Below, one piece after another: positions 35,717-45,577 of a stretch of 64,000 nt of DNA. A program made the translations under genes and the position numbers. Every line of letters begins with the position of its first letter. Position 1 is the first letter of the stretch. Origin of the DNA: Snuella lapsa (GTDB lineage Bacteria; Bacteroidota; Bacteroidia; Flavobacteriales; Flavobacteriaceae); contig NZ_BAABCY010000053.1 of the NCBI RefSeq assembly GCF_039539345.1, positions 10,695-74,694 on the forward strand, in the 5' to 3' direction. The notes under the pieces were generated by a model that was not told where the DNA came from, searched no databases, and worked only from the letters and a program-made list of their open reading frames with translations.

Positions 35717-36400
35717 TCACCCCTTCCTCTGCACCACCTCATAAACTTCATTTTCGTCACACTTTAGCGTTTTGCTAGGGTATTTAAGTAGTAATGCATA
35801 ATCGTGCGTAGCCATAAGGATGGTGTTGCCATTTTTATTAATATCTTGTAAGACCTCCATTACTTCTACACTGGTTTGCGGGTCTAGGTTGCCTGTAGGT
35901 TCGTCTGCAAGGATCAGTTCGGGGTTGTTTAGCAAGGCTCTGGCTATGGCTACACGTTGCTGTTCACCACCCGACAGTTCATGCGGAAATTTAAACCCTT
36001 TTGTCTTCATGTCTACTTTTGCAAGAACCTCTTCCACACGCGCGTTCATTTTTGCTTTATCCTTCCAGCCCGTAGCTTTTAATACAAAAAGAAGATTGTC
36101 ATTTACCGTTCTATCTGTTAATAATTTAAAATCTTGAAAAACAACGCCTAGTTTGCGTCTTAAAAAAGGAATATCCTTTTCCTTAAGGTGTTTTAGGTCG
36201 TAATCTACTATTTGGCCTTCACCTTCTGTTAGGGGCAAATCGCCATAAAGTGTTTTCATGAAACTACTTTTCCCTGTGCCCGTTTTTCCAATTAAATACA
36301 CAAAATCCCCTTTGTGCATTTCAACATTAACATTAGAAAGTACTAGGTTGTCACCTTGATATATGGCAGCATTTTTTAATTGTAAGATAGGATTTGACAT
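35717..36400 (-). CDS. ftsE: Cell division ABC transporter ATPase FtsE
   Basis: A 227-residue ABC ATPase: Walker A GKTGTGKSS (38-46), signature LSGGEQQRV (142-150), Walker B LILADEP (162-168). The best fit is FtsE, which with FtsX activates peptidoglycan hydrolases at the division site. No ftsX is adjacent, so assignment over another MacB/LolD-like ATPase rests on overall similarity (GQIVDYDLKHLKEKDIPFLRR region, split by motif here). Confidence 0.82.
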   Translation of the reverse strand: MSNPILQLKNAAIYQGDNLVLSNVNVEMHKGDFVYLIGKTGTGKSSFMKTLYGDLPLTEGEGQIVDYDLKHLKEKDIPFLRRKLGVVFQDFKLLTDRTVNDNLLFVLKATGWKDKAKMNARVEEVLAKVDMKTKGFKFPHELSGGEQQRVAIARALLNNPELILADEPTGNLDPQTSVEVMEVLQDINKNGNTILMATHDYALLLKYPSKTLKCDENEVYEVVQRKG

Positions 36401-36575
36401 AAATGAAAGCCGATTATTTTTTTATTGACGTAAATGTATTATTAATTGATTAAAAGTTAAAGGTTATAGATTAAAAGTTAATAACGAACCAATTTCGATA
36501 AAATTGAATACAGCTAATAAAATACGGTCAACTTTTTCAAAATTTAATAACTCAGTTTATAATTATAGCACGATT

Positions 36576-36608
36576 ATTGCGTTAAAGGATAAGATTAAAG
36601 TATCTTTG
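36576..36608 (+). promoter_or_regulatory. Promoter of the TPR/barrel gene pair
   Basis: TATCTTTG at 36601-36608 is an exact -7 match; ATTG at 36576-36579, 21 bases upstream, fits the weak -33 element. The start codon follows 23 bases after the -7 box. Confidence 0.65.
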
Positions 36609-36630
36609 AATCTAATAAAAACGACACTTA

Positions 36631-39600
36631 ATGATTAAAAAAAATATCGTTTTCTTCCTTGTAGCACTTGGTGTTACTTTTCAAATTATCGGACAACAAT
36701 CGGCAGCTTACACCAATAGTTTGGTCGATTATCAAAAAGCATTGACACTTTATAATAACCAACAGTATCTAGCGGCCCAGGGCATGTTCTCTAATGTAAA
36801 AAGAACGACCAAAGAAGCGGTCTTAAAATCAGATTGTGCCTATTATATAGCCAATTGTGCGGTGCGTTTAAACCAACAAAATGCAGATCAGTTGGTAGAA
36901 GATTTTGTGGAAGATTATCCTACAAGTACAAAGCGCAATACAGCCTTTGTCGATGTTGCCGATTATTACTTTGCAAATGGGAAATACGCTCATGCCAGAA
37001 AGTGGTATAATAAAGTTGATGAAGCCAGTCTAGCTAGAAGTGAAAAAGAAAAATTTAATTTTAACAATGGATATTCTGCCTTTTCGGCGAAGCAGTATAA
37101 AGATGCCAAAAAGTATTTAAGTCGTGTTGAAAGTTCTCAGACCTATGGATCCCAGGCAAAGTATTATATTGGTTTTATGGCTTACGAAGGGGACGATTAT
37201 AGTAAGGCAAACGAGTATTTCGATCAGGTAAGTGATCAGGAACGCTACAAGGAAAGGCTGTCTTATTACCAGGCAGATCTCAATTTTAAGCTAGGTAATT
37301 TTGAAAAGGCCATCGAGTTGGCTAAAGATCAGTTAAACAATCGCAGACAAGATGGCGAAGCATCACAATTGTCGAAGATAATAGGAGAGAGTTATTTCAA
37401 TCTAAAAGAGTATGAGAAAGCGATTCCTTATTTAAAAGCGTATCAAGGTAATAGAGGAAAATGGAATAATACCGATTTTTACCAGCTAGGATATGCTTAT
37501 TACAAACAAAAAGATTACGAAAAAGCTGTTTCAGAATTCAACAAGATTATTGGGGGTGATAATGCCATTGCCCAAAACGCCTATTACCATCTTGGGGAAA
37601 GTTATGTGTACCTTGATAAAAAGCAAGAAGCCTTAAATGCCTTTAGGAATGCTTCGCAAATGACCTATGACTTAAAGATACAAGAGGATGCGTGGCTCAA
37701 TTATGCAAAGATTAGTTACGAAATAGGAAACCCATACCAGTCAGCCCCTCAGGTTTTAGCAGAATATCTGGATCGCTATCCCAATACGGGGTATAAGGAC
37801 GAAATAGAAACCTTATTGATAGACTCGTATATTACTTCCAAGAATTATAAAGAAGCACTAAAACTATTGGAAGGCAAAAGAAGTTTTGAAAATAAAGTAG
37901 CCTATCAAAAAGTAGCATTTTACAGGGGGATTGAACTTTACAACGAAGGAAAATATTTAGAAGCTGCTTCACTTTTTAACCAATCCTTAAGCGAGCCTAG
38001 AGATGATATTTACACAGCTAGGGCAACTTTCTGGAAAGCCGAAGCCGATTACAATTTAACAAATTACGATGATGCATTAGTTGGTTTTAAACAATTTCAA
38101 CAGCAGGCCAATGTTTCAACGATTACAGAAATAGATAATATAGATTATAATTTGGCCTATACCTATTTTAAACTAAAGAACTATTCGCAAGCTATTGACC
38201 ATTTTAATCGATTTATAGATACAAATGGAGGAGATGAAGTTAGATTGAATGATGCCTACTTGCGGTTGGGAGACGCCTATTTTGTTTCGAGCGATTATAA
38301 TGATGCAATCAAAGCTTATAATAATGCAATAAAAATTGGTGAGATTGAAGCCGATTACGCCTTCTTTCAAAAAGCTTTAAGTGCAGGTTATATTGGCGAA
38401 ACATCGCGAAAGATATCAGAGTTGAAGACTTTTATCGATACCTATCAAAAATCTAAATTAAGAGATGATGCCATGTATGAGCTGGGTAATACCTATGTTA
38501 AAATAAATGAGACAGAAAAGGCAATACAATTGTATGATCGTTTGGGATCCGAATACCGTATGAGTTCTTTTGTGCCTAAAGCAAAATTAAGACATGGGCT
38601 AGTGTATTACAACACAGGGAAAAATGAACAGGCATTAACTAAATTTAAACAGGTTGCGGGCGACTATCCAGGGTCTCCAGAAGCGGTTCAGGCTGTAGCC
38701 ACGGCTCGGTTGATTTATATTGATTTGGGGCAAGTAGATAATTATGCCGCCTGGGTACGGACTTTAGACTATGTAGAAGTGAGTGATGCCGATTTGGATA
38801 ATGCAGCTTACGAAGCGGCCGAAAAACAGTATTTAGACAATAATATCGATAAGGCCATTAAGCAATTTAACAATTACCTAAACCAATTTTCTAATGGAAT
38901 CCATGCTTTACAATCCCATTTTTATGTAGCACAGCTGTATTATAAAAAGAATCTAACCGAAAATGCAGCTCCCCATTACCAATATGTGGTTGAGGCGTCT
39001 CAAAATGAGTTCACAGAAGAGGCCCTGTCGCGTTTGTCTCAGTTTTATTTGGAGAGTAAAGATTGGAACAAGGCTATGCCATTGTTGGTACGCTTAGAAG
39101 AAGAAGCTAACCATCCGCAGCATGTGGTTTTCGCGCAATCCAATTTAATGAAGGCAAATTACCAGTTAAAGAATTATAACCAAGCAGTCTCTTATGCAGA
39201 AAAAGTACTTGCCAATACAAAGATCGATAATAAGATAAAAAGTGATGCACATGTTATTATCGCACGTTCTGCTATGAAAACTGGCGATGAAGATAAAGCA
39301 AAGTTAGCCTATGAAAAGGTTGAAAAAGTAGCAACAGGAGAAACAGCAGCCGAAGCCTTGTACTTTAATGCGTATTTTAAAAATAAGGAAGCGAGTTATG
39401 AAGCCTCTAATGAATTGGTTCAAGAATTAGCTAAGGATTTTTCAGGGTATAAATTTTATAGTGCAAAAGGATTGGTGCTCATGGCTAAGAATTTCTATGC
39501 TCTGAAAGATGCGTTTCAAGCAACTTATATTTTGGAAAGCGTTATAGAGAACTTTAAGGAGTTTGAGGAAGTTGTTTCAGAAGCCAAAGAGGAATTGACC

Positions 39601-39654
39601 AAAATTAAGTCCAAAGAGGCTAAAACTAATGCATCCATTCAAGAAGGAAATTAA
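36631..39654 (+). CDS. Large exported TPR repeat protein
   Basis: A 1007-residue protein with a signal peptide (about 1-22, ending IGQQ) and, from about residue 30 to the end, more than fifteen degenerate tetratricopeptide units (pattern A-x4-Y-x-K-A, e.g. KYAHARKWYNK and NYSQAIDHFNRF). The fold is a long superhelical scaffold, expected in the periplasm or at the inner face of the outer membrane. No lipobox cysteine. The outer-membrane barrel gene follows after 59 bases, and the two probably form a functional pair, for example in outer-membrane assembly or surface export; the task itself is unknown. Confidence 0.85.
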   Translation: MIKKNIVFFLVALGVTFQIIGQQSAAYTNSLVDYQKALTLYNNQQYLAAQGMFSNVKRTTKEAVLKSDCAYYIANCAVRLNQQNADQLVEDFVEDYPTSTKRNTAFVDVADYYFANGKYAHARKWYNKVDEASLARSEKEKFNFNNGYSAFSAKQYKDAKKYLSRVESSQTYGSQAKYYIGFMAYEGDDYSKANEYFDQVSDQERYKERLSYYQADLNFKLGNFEKAIELAKDQLNNRRQDGEASQLSKIIGESYFNLKEYEKAIPYLKAYQGNRGKWNNTDFYQLGYAYYKQKDYEKAVSEFNKIIGGDNAIAQNAYYHLGESYVYLDKKQEALNAFRNASQMTYDLKIQEDAWLNYAKISYEIGNPYQSAPQVLAEYLDRYPNTGYKDEIETLLIDSYITSKNYKEALKLLEGKRSFENKVAYQKVAFYRGIELYNEGKYLEAASLFNQSLSEPRDDIYTARATFWKAEADYNLTNYDDALVGFKQFQQQANVSTITEIDNIDYNLAYTYFKLKNYSQAIDHFNRFIDTNGGDEVRLNDAYLRLGDAYFVSSDYNDAIKAYNNAIKIGEIEADYAFFQKALSAGYIGETSRKISELKTFIDTYQKSKLRDDAMYELGNTYVKINETEKAIQLYDRLGSEYRMSSFVPKAKLRHGLVYYNTGKNEQALTKFKQVAGDYPGSPEAVQAVATARLIYIDLGQVDNYAAWVRTLDYVEVSDADLDNAAYEAAEKQYLDNNIDKAIKQFNNYLNQFSNGIHALQSHFYVAQLYYKKNLTENAAPHYQYVVEASQNEFTEEALSRLSQFYLESKDWNKAMPLLVRLEEEANHPQHVVFAQSNLMKANYQLKNYNQAVSYAEKVLANTKIDNKIKSDAHVIIARSAMKTGDEDKAKLAYEKVEKVATGETAAEALYFNAYFKNKEASYEASNELVQELAKDFSGYKFYSAKGLVLMAKNFYALKDAFQATYILESVIENFKEFEEVVSEAKEELTKIKSKEAKTNASIQEGN

Positions 39655-39713
39655 ACACGAGATGTCTTTATTAAAATAAATTCAGCAAGAAGTCATTTAA
39701 AAATATAAAACAT

Positions 39714-41438
39714 ATGCGAAAGCACATCAAAAATATATTAATAGGCGTTTTTACATTTACAGTAGGAATGGCATTTTCTCAAGATAGAAGTAAAGACACC
39801 ATTACAACTGGAGTAATAAATGTAGTTAAGCCCTATACCCCGTCCATATCAGATGCTTTTAAAGTAAAAGAAACACCAACTTTAGATGATGATGCAACTG
39901 AAACAAAAAAGGAAATAAAATATAATATATTCTCGTTTCCAGTTGCCTCTACTTTTACCCCTGCTAAAGGAAAAGCAGCAGTGATTGAAAAAGTAAAGCC
40001 AGCTAAGTTATATGATAATTATGCTACTTTGGGAGTGGGTAGTTACACTAGTATTTTAGGAGAGGTATATTTAAACAATGCTATTAGCCGTACAGAAAGT
40101 GTTGGAGGCTATCTAAGTCACCATTCATCGCAAGGCGATGTGGAAGATGCAGTATTTGATAATGATTTTTCAAATTCTAAACTTAATATTAATTATACTT
40201 CCAGACTAAGAGATATGTCATGGACAGCCGAAGCAGGCTTTCAGTATCAAACTTATAATTGGTATGGGGTGGCTAAGTCGCAAATAGACGATGCTACATC
40301 TGCAAATATCGATGTTGGTCATGCTTTTTATAATGCTTATTTAGGAGGTGACTTGGCTTTCGAGAATACCTATGTTAATTCAGGTAATATGTTATTTAGA
40401 CGTTTTGGTGACAATCAGGGATCTGGAGAAAATAGGTTTAAGATTAAAGCTATTGTAGATGTACCTATCAACAGGGAAGAAGTATTAACAGAGATAACGT
40501 TTGATTATTTAGGCGGGAGTTTTGAAAGAGCTTATGGTGTTGATGAAGAATTGAAATACGGAAATTTTCAGATAGGAATAGCGCCAAGTTTTCAATTAAA
40601 ACAAGATGATCTTACAGTAAATTTGGGAGTGTCTGCTTATTATTTGAACGATATGGAGGCAAAAGAAAGTAAGTTTTATATTTATCCAAAAGTAACGGCT
40701 TCGTACCGATTGGTTAATGATATCCTTATTGCTTACGGAGGTATAGAAGGCGGTTTGGTTCAGAACTCCTATTATAGCTTTGCAAACGAGAATCCGTTTG
40801 TGTCACCGACTCTGTTTATTATGCCAACCGATCAATTGTATAATGCCTATATAGGTTTGAAGGGAAAAGTTTCCAGTAATATGAGTTATAATATTAGTGG
40901 GCGTTATTTGGCAGACAGGAATAAAGCATTGTTCAGAAATAATGAAATAACCAACACCTCACAAGATTATTCCTATGGTAATTCTTTTGGAATTGTATAT
41001 GATGATGTTGATACCTTTAGTCTTGCAGGCGAATTGAGCTTTGATATGAATAGGAATTTCACATTGGCCATAAAAGCAGCTTATTACACATATAATGCAG
41101 ACACAGAAACCGAAGCATGGAACTTACCAGATATAGAAGGATCCTTATTTTTGGATTACCAAATTAATGCACATTGGTTTACCGGTGCAAATATATTTTA
41201 TGTAGGAAAGCGTAAAGATCAGTTTTATTTAAACGATGGGACTATTACTTCACCGTTTACGGTTAATCTCGATAGCTATTTTGATGCCAATGCCCATGTA
41301 GGGTATCACATTAACGAGCAGTTTTCAGTATTTGCTAAAGCTAATAACATAGCCAATAACAGTTATCAACGTTGGCAGAATTTTCCAGTACAAAGCATTC
41401 AGTTTTTAGCAGGGGCTACTTATAAGTTTGATTTTTGA
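39714..41438 (+). CDS. Outer-membrane beta-barrel related to TonB-dependent receptors, without plug
   Basis: A 574-residue protein with signal peptide (about 1-22, AFSQ). After a proline/threonine-rich linker the rest is alternating amphipathic strands and ends in an aromatic-terminated strand (YKFDF), the outer-membrane sorting signal. It looks like the barrel half of a TonB-dependent receptor but no TonB box or plug domain can be seen, so gated import is unlikely. It follows a giant TPR protein in the same operon and precedes the DUF1287 gene by 9 bases. Confidence 0.8.
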   Translation: MRKHIKNILIGVFTFTVGMAFSQDRSKDTITTGVINVVKPYTPSISDAFKVKETPTLDDDATETKKEIKYNIFSFPVASTFTPAKGKAAVIEKVKPAKLYDNYATLGVGSYTSILGEVYLNNAISRTESVGGYLSHHSSQGDVEDAVFDNDFSNSKLNINYTSRLRDMSWTAEAGFQYQTYNWYGVAKSQIDDATSANIDVGHAFYNAYLGGDLAFENTYVNSGNMLFRRFGDNQGSGENRFKIKAIVDVPINREEVLTEITFDYLGGSFERAYGVDEELKYGNFQIGIAPSFQLKQDDLTVNLGVSAYYLNDMEAKESKFYIYPKVTASYRLVNDILIAYGGIEGGLVQNSYYSFANENPFVSPTLFIMPTDQLYNAYIGLKGKVSSNMSYNISGRYLADRNKALFRNNEITNTSQDYSYGNSFGIVYDDVDTFSLAGELSFDMNRNFTLAIKAAYYTYNADTETEAWNLPDIEGSLFLDYQINAHWFTGANIFYVGKRKDQFYLNDGTITSPFTVNLDSYFDANAHVGYHINEQFSVFAKANNIANNSYQRWQNFPVQSIQFLAGATYKFDF

Positions 41439-41447
41439 TATAAATCG

Positions 41448-42029
41448 ATGAGAAAAAGCCTTTTCTTATTTTTTCTAGCAGTTATAAATTTTTGTCTTGC
41501 GCAAAATGTTACTAAGTGCTCTGTATTTTCAGAGAAAGCAATTCAGTTAACCAAACAACAGGTTGTTTATGATTCTAGCTATTTTTCAATTGATTATCCA
41601 AATGGTGATGTTCCTGAAAACAAAGGCGTTTGTACCGATGTGGTTATTCGAGCATATAGAAAAATAGGCTTAGATCTGCAAAAGGAAGTGCATGAAGATA
41701 TGAAAGCTAACTTTAGTTTATATCCTAAAATATGGGGGTTGAAAACTACAGATAAAAACATTGATCATAGGAGAGTGCCTAACTTAATGGTGTTCTTTAA
41801 ACGTAAAGGTCTAGAGAAGAGCATAACCAAAGATCCAACAGATTACCTTCCTGGTGATATCGTTTGTTGGAATTTGGGTGGAGCAATAACACATATTGGG
41901 ATCGTAGTTAATATAAAATCCAAAGACGGAAAACGAAATTTGATAGTTCATAATATTGGTAAAGGACAAGTTTTAGAAGATTGCTTATTTGACTTTAAAA
42001 TAATTGGACATTATGGGTGTTTACAGTGA
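41448..42029 (+). CDS. Secreted DUF1287 (YijF-like) protein, NlpC/P60-like fold
   Basis: A 193-residue protein with signal peptide (about 1-18, CLAQN) and the DUF1287 region: GVCTDVVIRAYRKIG with a probable catalytic cysteine near residue 63, DIDHRR-type stretch NIDHRRVPNL, and the THIGIVV segment with the candidate histidine. The family is predicted to be papain-like amidases; no substrate is proved. Starts 9 bases after the barrel gene and likely belongs to the same transcript. Confidence 0.85.
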   Translation: MRKSLFLFFLAVINFCLAQNVTKCSVFSEKAIQLTKQQVVYDSSYFSIDYPNGDVPENKGVCTDVVIRAYRKIGLDLQKEVHEDMKANFSLYPKIWGLKTTDKNIDHRRVPNLMVFFKRKGLEKSITKDPTDYLPGDIVCWNLGGAITHIGIVVNIKSKDGKRNLIVHNIGKGQVLEDCLFDFKIIGHYGCLQ

Positions 42030-42039
42030 AAAGATAATG

Positions 42040-42065
42040 TCATTCCTGCAGAGATAGGAATCCGT
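42040..42065. repeat. Short REP-like palindrome
   Basis: TCATTCCTGC-AGAGAT-AGGAATCCG: inverted ATTCCT / AGGAAT arms 11 bases after the DUF1287 stop. The GTCATTCC...GGAATCC form resembles intergenic repeats common in flavobacterial genomes; copy number cannot be counted from this window. Confidence 0.4.
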
Positions 42066-42117
42066 TCAATTAAAATGTATTACACTTGGTGGATTTCTAA
42101 CTACACAAGAAAAACAA

Positions 42118-42813
42118 TTAGCTTAATCTAGCCAAATAATCAAAATGATCGCCCTCTACAACTAATTCGCATTGTAGGCCAACAGTTTCACTAGCAAACT
42201 TTAGAGTGTTGAAATCAAGATAAAGCCATTTCAAGGGGATTTCGGTTTCATCTTTATAGCTTAAAAAGTAGTCCAGTTCCCCATAGTAATTGGTATTAGT
42301 ATCTATCCAAAAGCCGCCATCTTCATCTTCATACATATATTTTATATCAGAAGAATCAATCAGGATCTGACCGTTTGGTTTCAATAAGCTTTTTAAATGA
42401 ATTAAATATTTGGAAAGCTGTGATAACTCTTGGAAAATACCAGTACCGTTCATCAGTAATAAAATGGTGTCAAAGGTGTCCGTTTCATCTAAGAGGTGTT
42501 TCAATTCTGTATTTTTAATGCCCCTTAACGCACAAACATCAATGGCACCTTGTGAAATGTCAATAGCCTTTACCTTAAGACCTTGCTTTTGTAAATACAA
42601 ACTATGACTGCCAGCACCGCAACCTACGTCTAAAATAGTTCCTTTTGCTAAGTTTAAGGCTTTTTTTTCCAGTTTGGGCATGTCTTTATAATCCCTAAAC
42701 AGGTAGGGAAGTGGTAAAATATCATCATCAGAAATACTGGTGGAAGTAATAATGTCTTCAGTATAATGGCCCTTTTGGTAATCCAATAAAGCAGTTCCAA
42801 ATAGATCTTTCAT
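42118..42813 (-). CDS. Class I SAM-dependent methyltransferase
   Basis: A 231-residue protein with SAM motif ILDVGCGAGSHSLYL (about 58-72), a following VKAIDIS strand and ILLLMNGTGIF. The C-terminus contains a small beta-rich part probably involved in substrate binding. No clue to acceptor; it is single, between convergent and divergent neighbours. Confidence 0.83.
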   Translation of the reverse strand: MKDLFGTALLDYQKGHYTEDIITSTSISDDDILPLPYLFRDYKDMPKLEKKALNLAKGTILDVGCGAGSHSLYLQKQGLKVKAIDISQGAIDVCALRGIKNTELKHLLDETDTFDTILLLMNGTGIFQELSQLSKYLIHLKSLLKPNGQILIDSSDIKYMYEDEDGGFWIDTNTNYYGELDYFLSYKDETEIPLKWLYLDFNTLKFASETVGLQCELVVEGDHFDYLARLS

Positions 42814-42912
42814 AGTTGTTTATGTCAATTTTAGACTATTAAAAGTCATTACGGTAGTGTGTTAGGTGCTTTAATTATTTAGTAATTCTTACTTCATAGG
42901 CAGCAAAATCAT

Positions 42913-42920
42913 TATTTTTG
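42913..42920 (+). promoter_or_regulatory. -7 box abutting the YkgJ-like gene
   Basis: TATTTTTG, exact TAnnTTTG match, ending 4 bases before the ATG at 42925, so the message would be leaderless or translation starts further in. Confidence 0.5.
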
Positions 42921-42924
42921 CGCC

Positions 42925-43419
42925 ATGCAAGATGTTGTAAATAACCTTCCGAAACAGGCCAAAGATAAACATAACGAGAACAAAAAATTCTTTGCAAGAT
43001 TAAAAAAGAAACCGCCAAAGAATTTGGATTATGTTATGCAGGAATTGCACGAAGAGGAATTTAGGGAAACCAATTGTTTAGAGTGTGCCAATTGCTGTAA
43101 AACAACAGGGCCGTTGTTTACCGATAAGGACATTGATAGGATTGCTAAGTTTTTTAAACTGAAACCGCAGCAATTTATCGATCGGTATTTAAGGATCGAT
43201 GAGGATAATGATTACGTATTGCAAAGTGTACCCTGTACGTTTTTGGGAGCCGACAATTATTGTTCAATTTACGAAGTTCGCCCAAAAGCCTGCCGGGAGT
43301 TTCCGCATACCGACAGAAAGAAGTTTCAACAAATATCGCATCTAACCCTGAAGAATGTAGCAATATGTCCCGCCGCTTTCAATATAGTTGAAACCATGAA
43401 GAAACGTTTAAAAGTATAA
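42925..43419 (+). CDS. YkgJ-family cysteine cluster protein
   Basis: A 164-residue protein with the family cysteine set: C51, C54, C57, C58 (NCLECANCC), C104 (VPCTF), C113 (YCSIY) and C123 (KACREF), likely binding zinc or an iron-sulfur cluster. The N-terminal 40 residues are basic and poorly conserved in appearance; an alternative start at codon 38 (ATG at 43036) would keep all cysteines. Function of the family is unknown. Confidence 0.86.
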   Translation: MQDVVNNLPKQAKDKHNENKKFFARLKKKPPKNLDYVMQELHEEEFRETNCLECANCCKTTGPLFTDKDIDRIAKFFKLKPQQFIDRYLRIDEDNDYVLQSVPCTFLGADNYCSIYEVRPKACREFPHTDRKKFQQISHLTLKNVAICPAAFNIVETMKKRLKV

Positions 43420-43500
43420 TACACTACTGATTAAAGTTACTTTTCCTAAGTGATAGCGTTTTCGATTTTTTAGTATCTTTAAAATCAAATTTTTAACGCT

Positions 43501-44340
43501 TTGGAAACCATATTAACCTATTTCGAAACCATTCCTTCGTTTCACAGAAGTATAATTTTAGTTGGAGGGCTTACTTTTTTTTGGATGTTGGAAGGGGCTG
43601 TACCCTTATATAGATTCAATTATAAAAAATGGCGACATGCCATTCCGAATATCTTCTTTACGCTCACTACTGTAGTGATTAATTTTGTATTGGCCTTTTT
43701 ATTGTTACAATCGGCCGACTCGGTAATGGCAAACGATTTTGGAATTCTTAACTGGCTTCCAGAAATGCCTATGGGGCTGTATCTTATCCTTGGCGTATTC
43801 CTAATGGATTTTTTTGGAGCCTATTTGCCACATTATGTAGAGCATAAAGTAAAGTTTTTATGGATGGTACATTTAGTACATCATACAGATCATGAAGTCG
43901 ATACAACTACAGCTAACAGGCACCATCCGTTAGAGAGTGTTATTCGATTTGTGTTTACCTTGATGGGCGTTTTTATAATTGGGGCACCAATGGGTATTGT
44001 AATGTTATATCAATCTATGTCTATAGTGGCTACCCAGTTTACCCATGCTAATATAAATTTACCAAAAGGTGTAAATCATATTTTAAGTTATGTACTGGTG
44101 TCTCCCGATATGCATAAAGTACATCACCATTATATGTTGCCTTATACGGATTCTAACTACGGAAATATTTTTTCTGTTTGGGACAGGCTTTTGGGGACTT
44201 ATATGGAATTAGATCGAGAGAAAATAGTATTTGGCGTAGATGTTTTTCCCGATCCGGTGGAGAATGGAAATATTAAAGATTTATTAAAGCAGCCATTTCA
44301 GAAATATAAAAAGCCAACCATTATTCCCGAAAAAGATTAG
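43501..44340 (+). CDS. Sterol desaturase / fatty acid hydroxylase family membrane protein
   Basis: A 279-residue integral membrane enzyme with the di-iron histidine boxes: HYVEH (about 117-121), HLVHH (about 130-134), NRHHP, and the late HKVHHHYM. Four to five membrane helices. It inserts a hydroxyl or double bond into a lipid; substrates range over fatty acids, carotenoids and alkylglycerols, so none is chosen. Starts with TTG at 43501, preceded by TATCTTTA at 43474, close to a -7 box. Its last 4 bases overlap the NamZ-like gene. Confidence 0.87.
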   Translation: METILTYFETIPSFHRSIILVGGLTFFWMLEGAVPLYRFNYKKWRHAIPNIFFTLTTVVINFVLAFLLLQSADSVMANDFGILNWLPEMPMGLYLILGVFLMDFFGAYLPHYVEHKVKFLWMVHLVHHTDHEVDTTTANRHHPLESVIRFVFTLMGVFIIGAPMGIVMLYQSMSIVATQFTHANINLPKGVNHILSYVLVSPDMHKVHHHYMLPYTDSNYGNIFSVWDRLLGTYMELDREKIVFGVDVFPDPVENGNIKDLLKQPFQKYKKPTIIPEKD

Positions 44341-45569
44341 TCGTAGATTAAATATTTAGATCGGGTTGCTTTAAACGATTCCAGCCCTTTTTGCCAACTT
44401 GTTTTGATAACATCTTCACTTAAACCTTGTTCAATTTGTTGTTGTAATTTTTTAGTGCCAGCTAATTTGGTGAAAAAGGCATTAAAAAAGGTTGATTTGT
44501 TTGTTGTGTGGTTGTAACTTTCAATTAGCCAAGAAAGGTTTAAAGTACTTAACGTAGGAGTTTTTGTCAAGTTTTTGCCATAACACTGCTTGTTTTGGTG
44601 CTTGGGATATTTTGCACCTTCATTGGGTGTCGGTGTGAATCGATACTCATAAATATTGGAGTTAAGGAAAGGGCTTCCAAAAATTTGAAATTGTAAATTC
44701 GTTCCTCTACCCGCACTAACATTGGTGCCCTCAAAAAAACACAAGCTGGGGTACAGGTTAATAGCTTTTGGGTTAGGTAAATTTGGAGATGGTTTTATAG
44801 GTAAATCATAAGGCGTCTTATGTGTGTAGTGCATAACAGGTATTATTTTTATGTTGCATTGTATGCCGTTTGCTAACCATTTTTCGCCATTGATCATTTG
44901 AGCATATTCTCCAATGGTCATACCATGGACTATTGGTACGGGGTGCATGCCAACGAAACTTTTGTTGGATGTTTCTAAAACGGGGCCATCAATATAGTGG
45001 CCATTTGGATTTGGCCGATCTAATATCATAACAGGGATTTGCTGTTCGGCACAAGCTTCCATTACATAGTGTAAGGTGGAGATGTATGTGTAAAACCGCG
45101 CACCTACATCCTGTATGTCAAAAATAATAATGTCAAGATCTTTAAGTTGCTCCTCTTTTGGCTTTTTATTGCTGCCATAAAGGGAAACAATAGGCAATCC
45201 TGTTTTAGTGTCGATGCCGTCTTTTACTACTTCCCCTGCATCTGCTTTTCCACGAAATCCATGTTCAGGAGCAAACACTTTAGTAATATTTATATCTAAT
45301 AGTAAAAGGGAATCTACCAAATGGGTAAATGTATTTTCCGTTTTAAAAATAACACTTGTTTGATTGGCAACAATACCAACACGTTTATTTTGTAATAGAG
45401 GTAAATAGATTTCTGTTTGATTGGCACCAACATATGGTTTGGTTTTTTGAGGTTCGTTTATTTGGTCTTCTTGTTTTTGATGGTCCGCTTGGGATTTTGA
45501 AATGTTTGCACAAGAAATTAGTATTAAAACAAATAATAAAACTGTATTTTTGAAAATCTTAAACCCCAT
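44337..45569 (-). CDS. namZ: NamZ-like exo-beta-N-acetylmuramidase (DUF1343) lipoprotein
   Basis: A 410-residue lipoprotein with lipobox LISC (about Cys19). The DUF1343 marks are all there: APEHGFRGKADAGE (about 100-113), TGLPIVSLYG, IIFDIQDVGARFYTYI, MILDRPNP and HGMTIGEY. Family members from Bacillus remove N-acetylmuramic acid from the non-reducing ends of peptidoglycan fragments, so a wall-recycling role is likely. It starts 8 bases from the divergent permease gene, leaving no room for separate promoters between them. Confidence 0.87.
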   Translation of the reverse strand: MGFKIFKNTVLLFVLILISCANISKSQADHQKQEDQINEPQKTKPYVGANQTEIYLPLLQNKRVGIVANQTSVIFKTENTFTHLVDSLLLLDINITKVFAPEHGFRGKADAGEVVKDGIDTKTGLPIVSLYGSNKKPKEEQLKDLDIIIFDIQDVGARFYTYISTLHYVMEACAEQQIPVMILDRPNPNGHYIDGPVLETSNKSFVGMHPVPIVHGMTIGEYAQMINGEKWLANGIQCNIKIIPVMHYTHKTPYDLPIKPSPNLPNPKAINLYPSLCFFEGTNVSAGRGTNLQFQIFGSPFLNSNIYEYRFTPTPNEGAKYPKHQNKQCYGKNLTKTPTLSTLNLSWLIESYNHTTNKSTFFNAFFTKLAGTKKLQQQIEQGLSEDVIKTSWQKGLESFKATRSKYLIYD

Positions 45570-45577
45570 GGTATAAT

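Noticed and set aside
35717..36400. LolD as partner of the LolC/E-type permease at 45578
   Set aside because: The genes are 9 kb apart on opposite strands and the ATPase resembles FtsE more, though a functional link is not excluded.
39714..41438. Full TonB-dependent receptor
   Set aside because: No plug domain or TonB box is visible and the length is only 574 residues.
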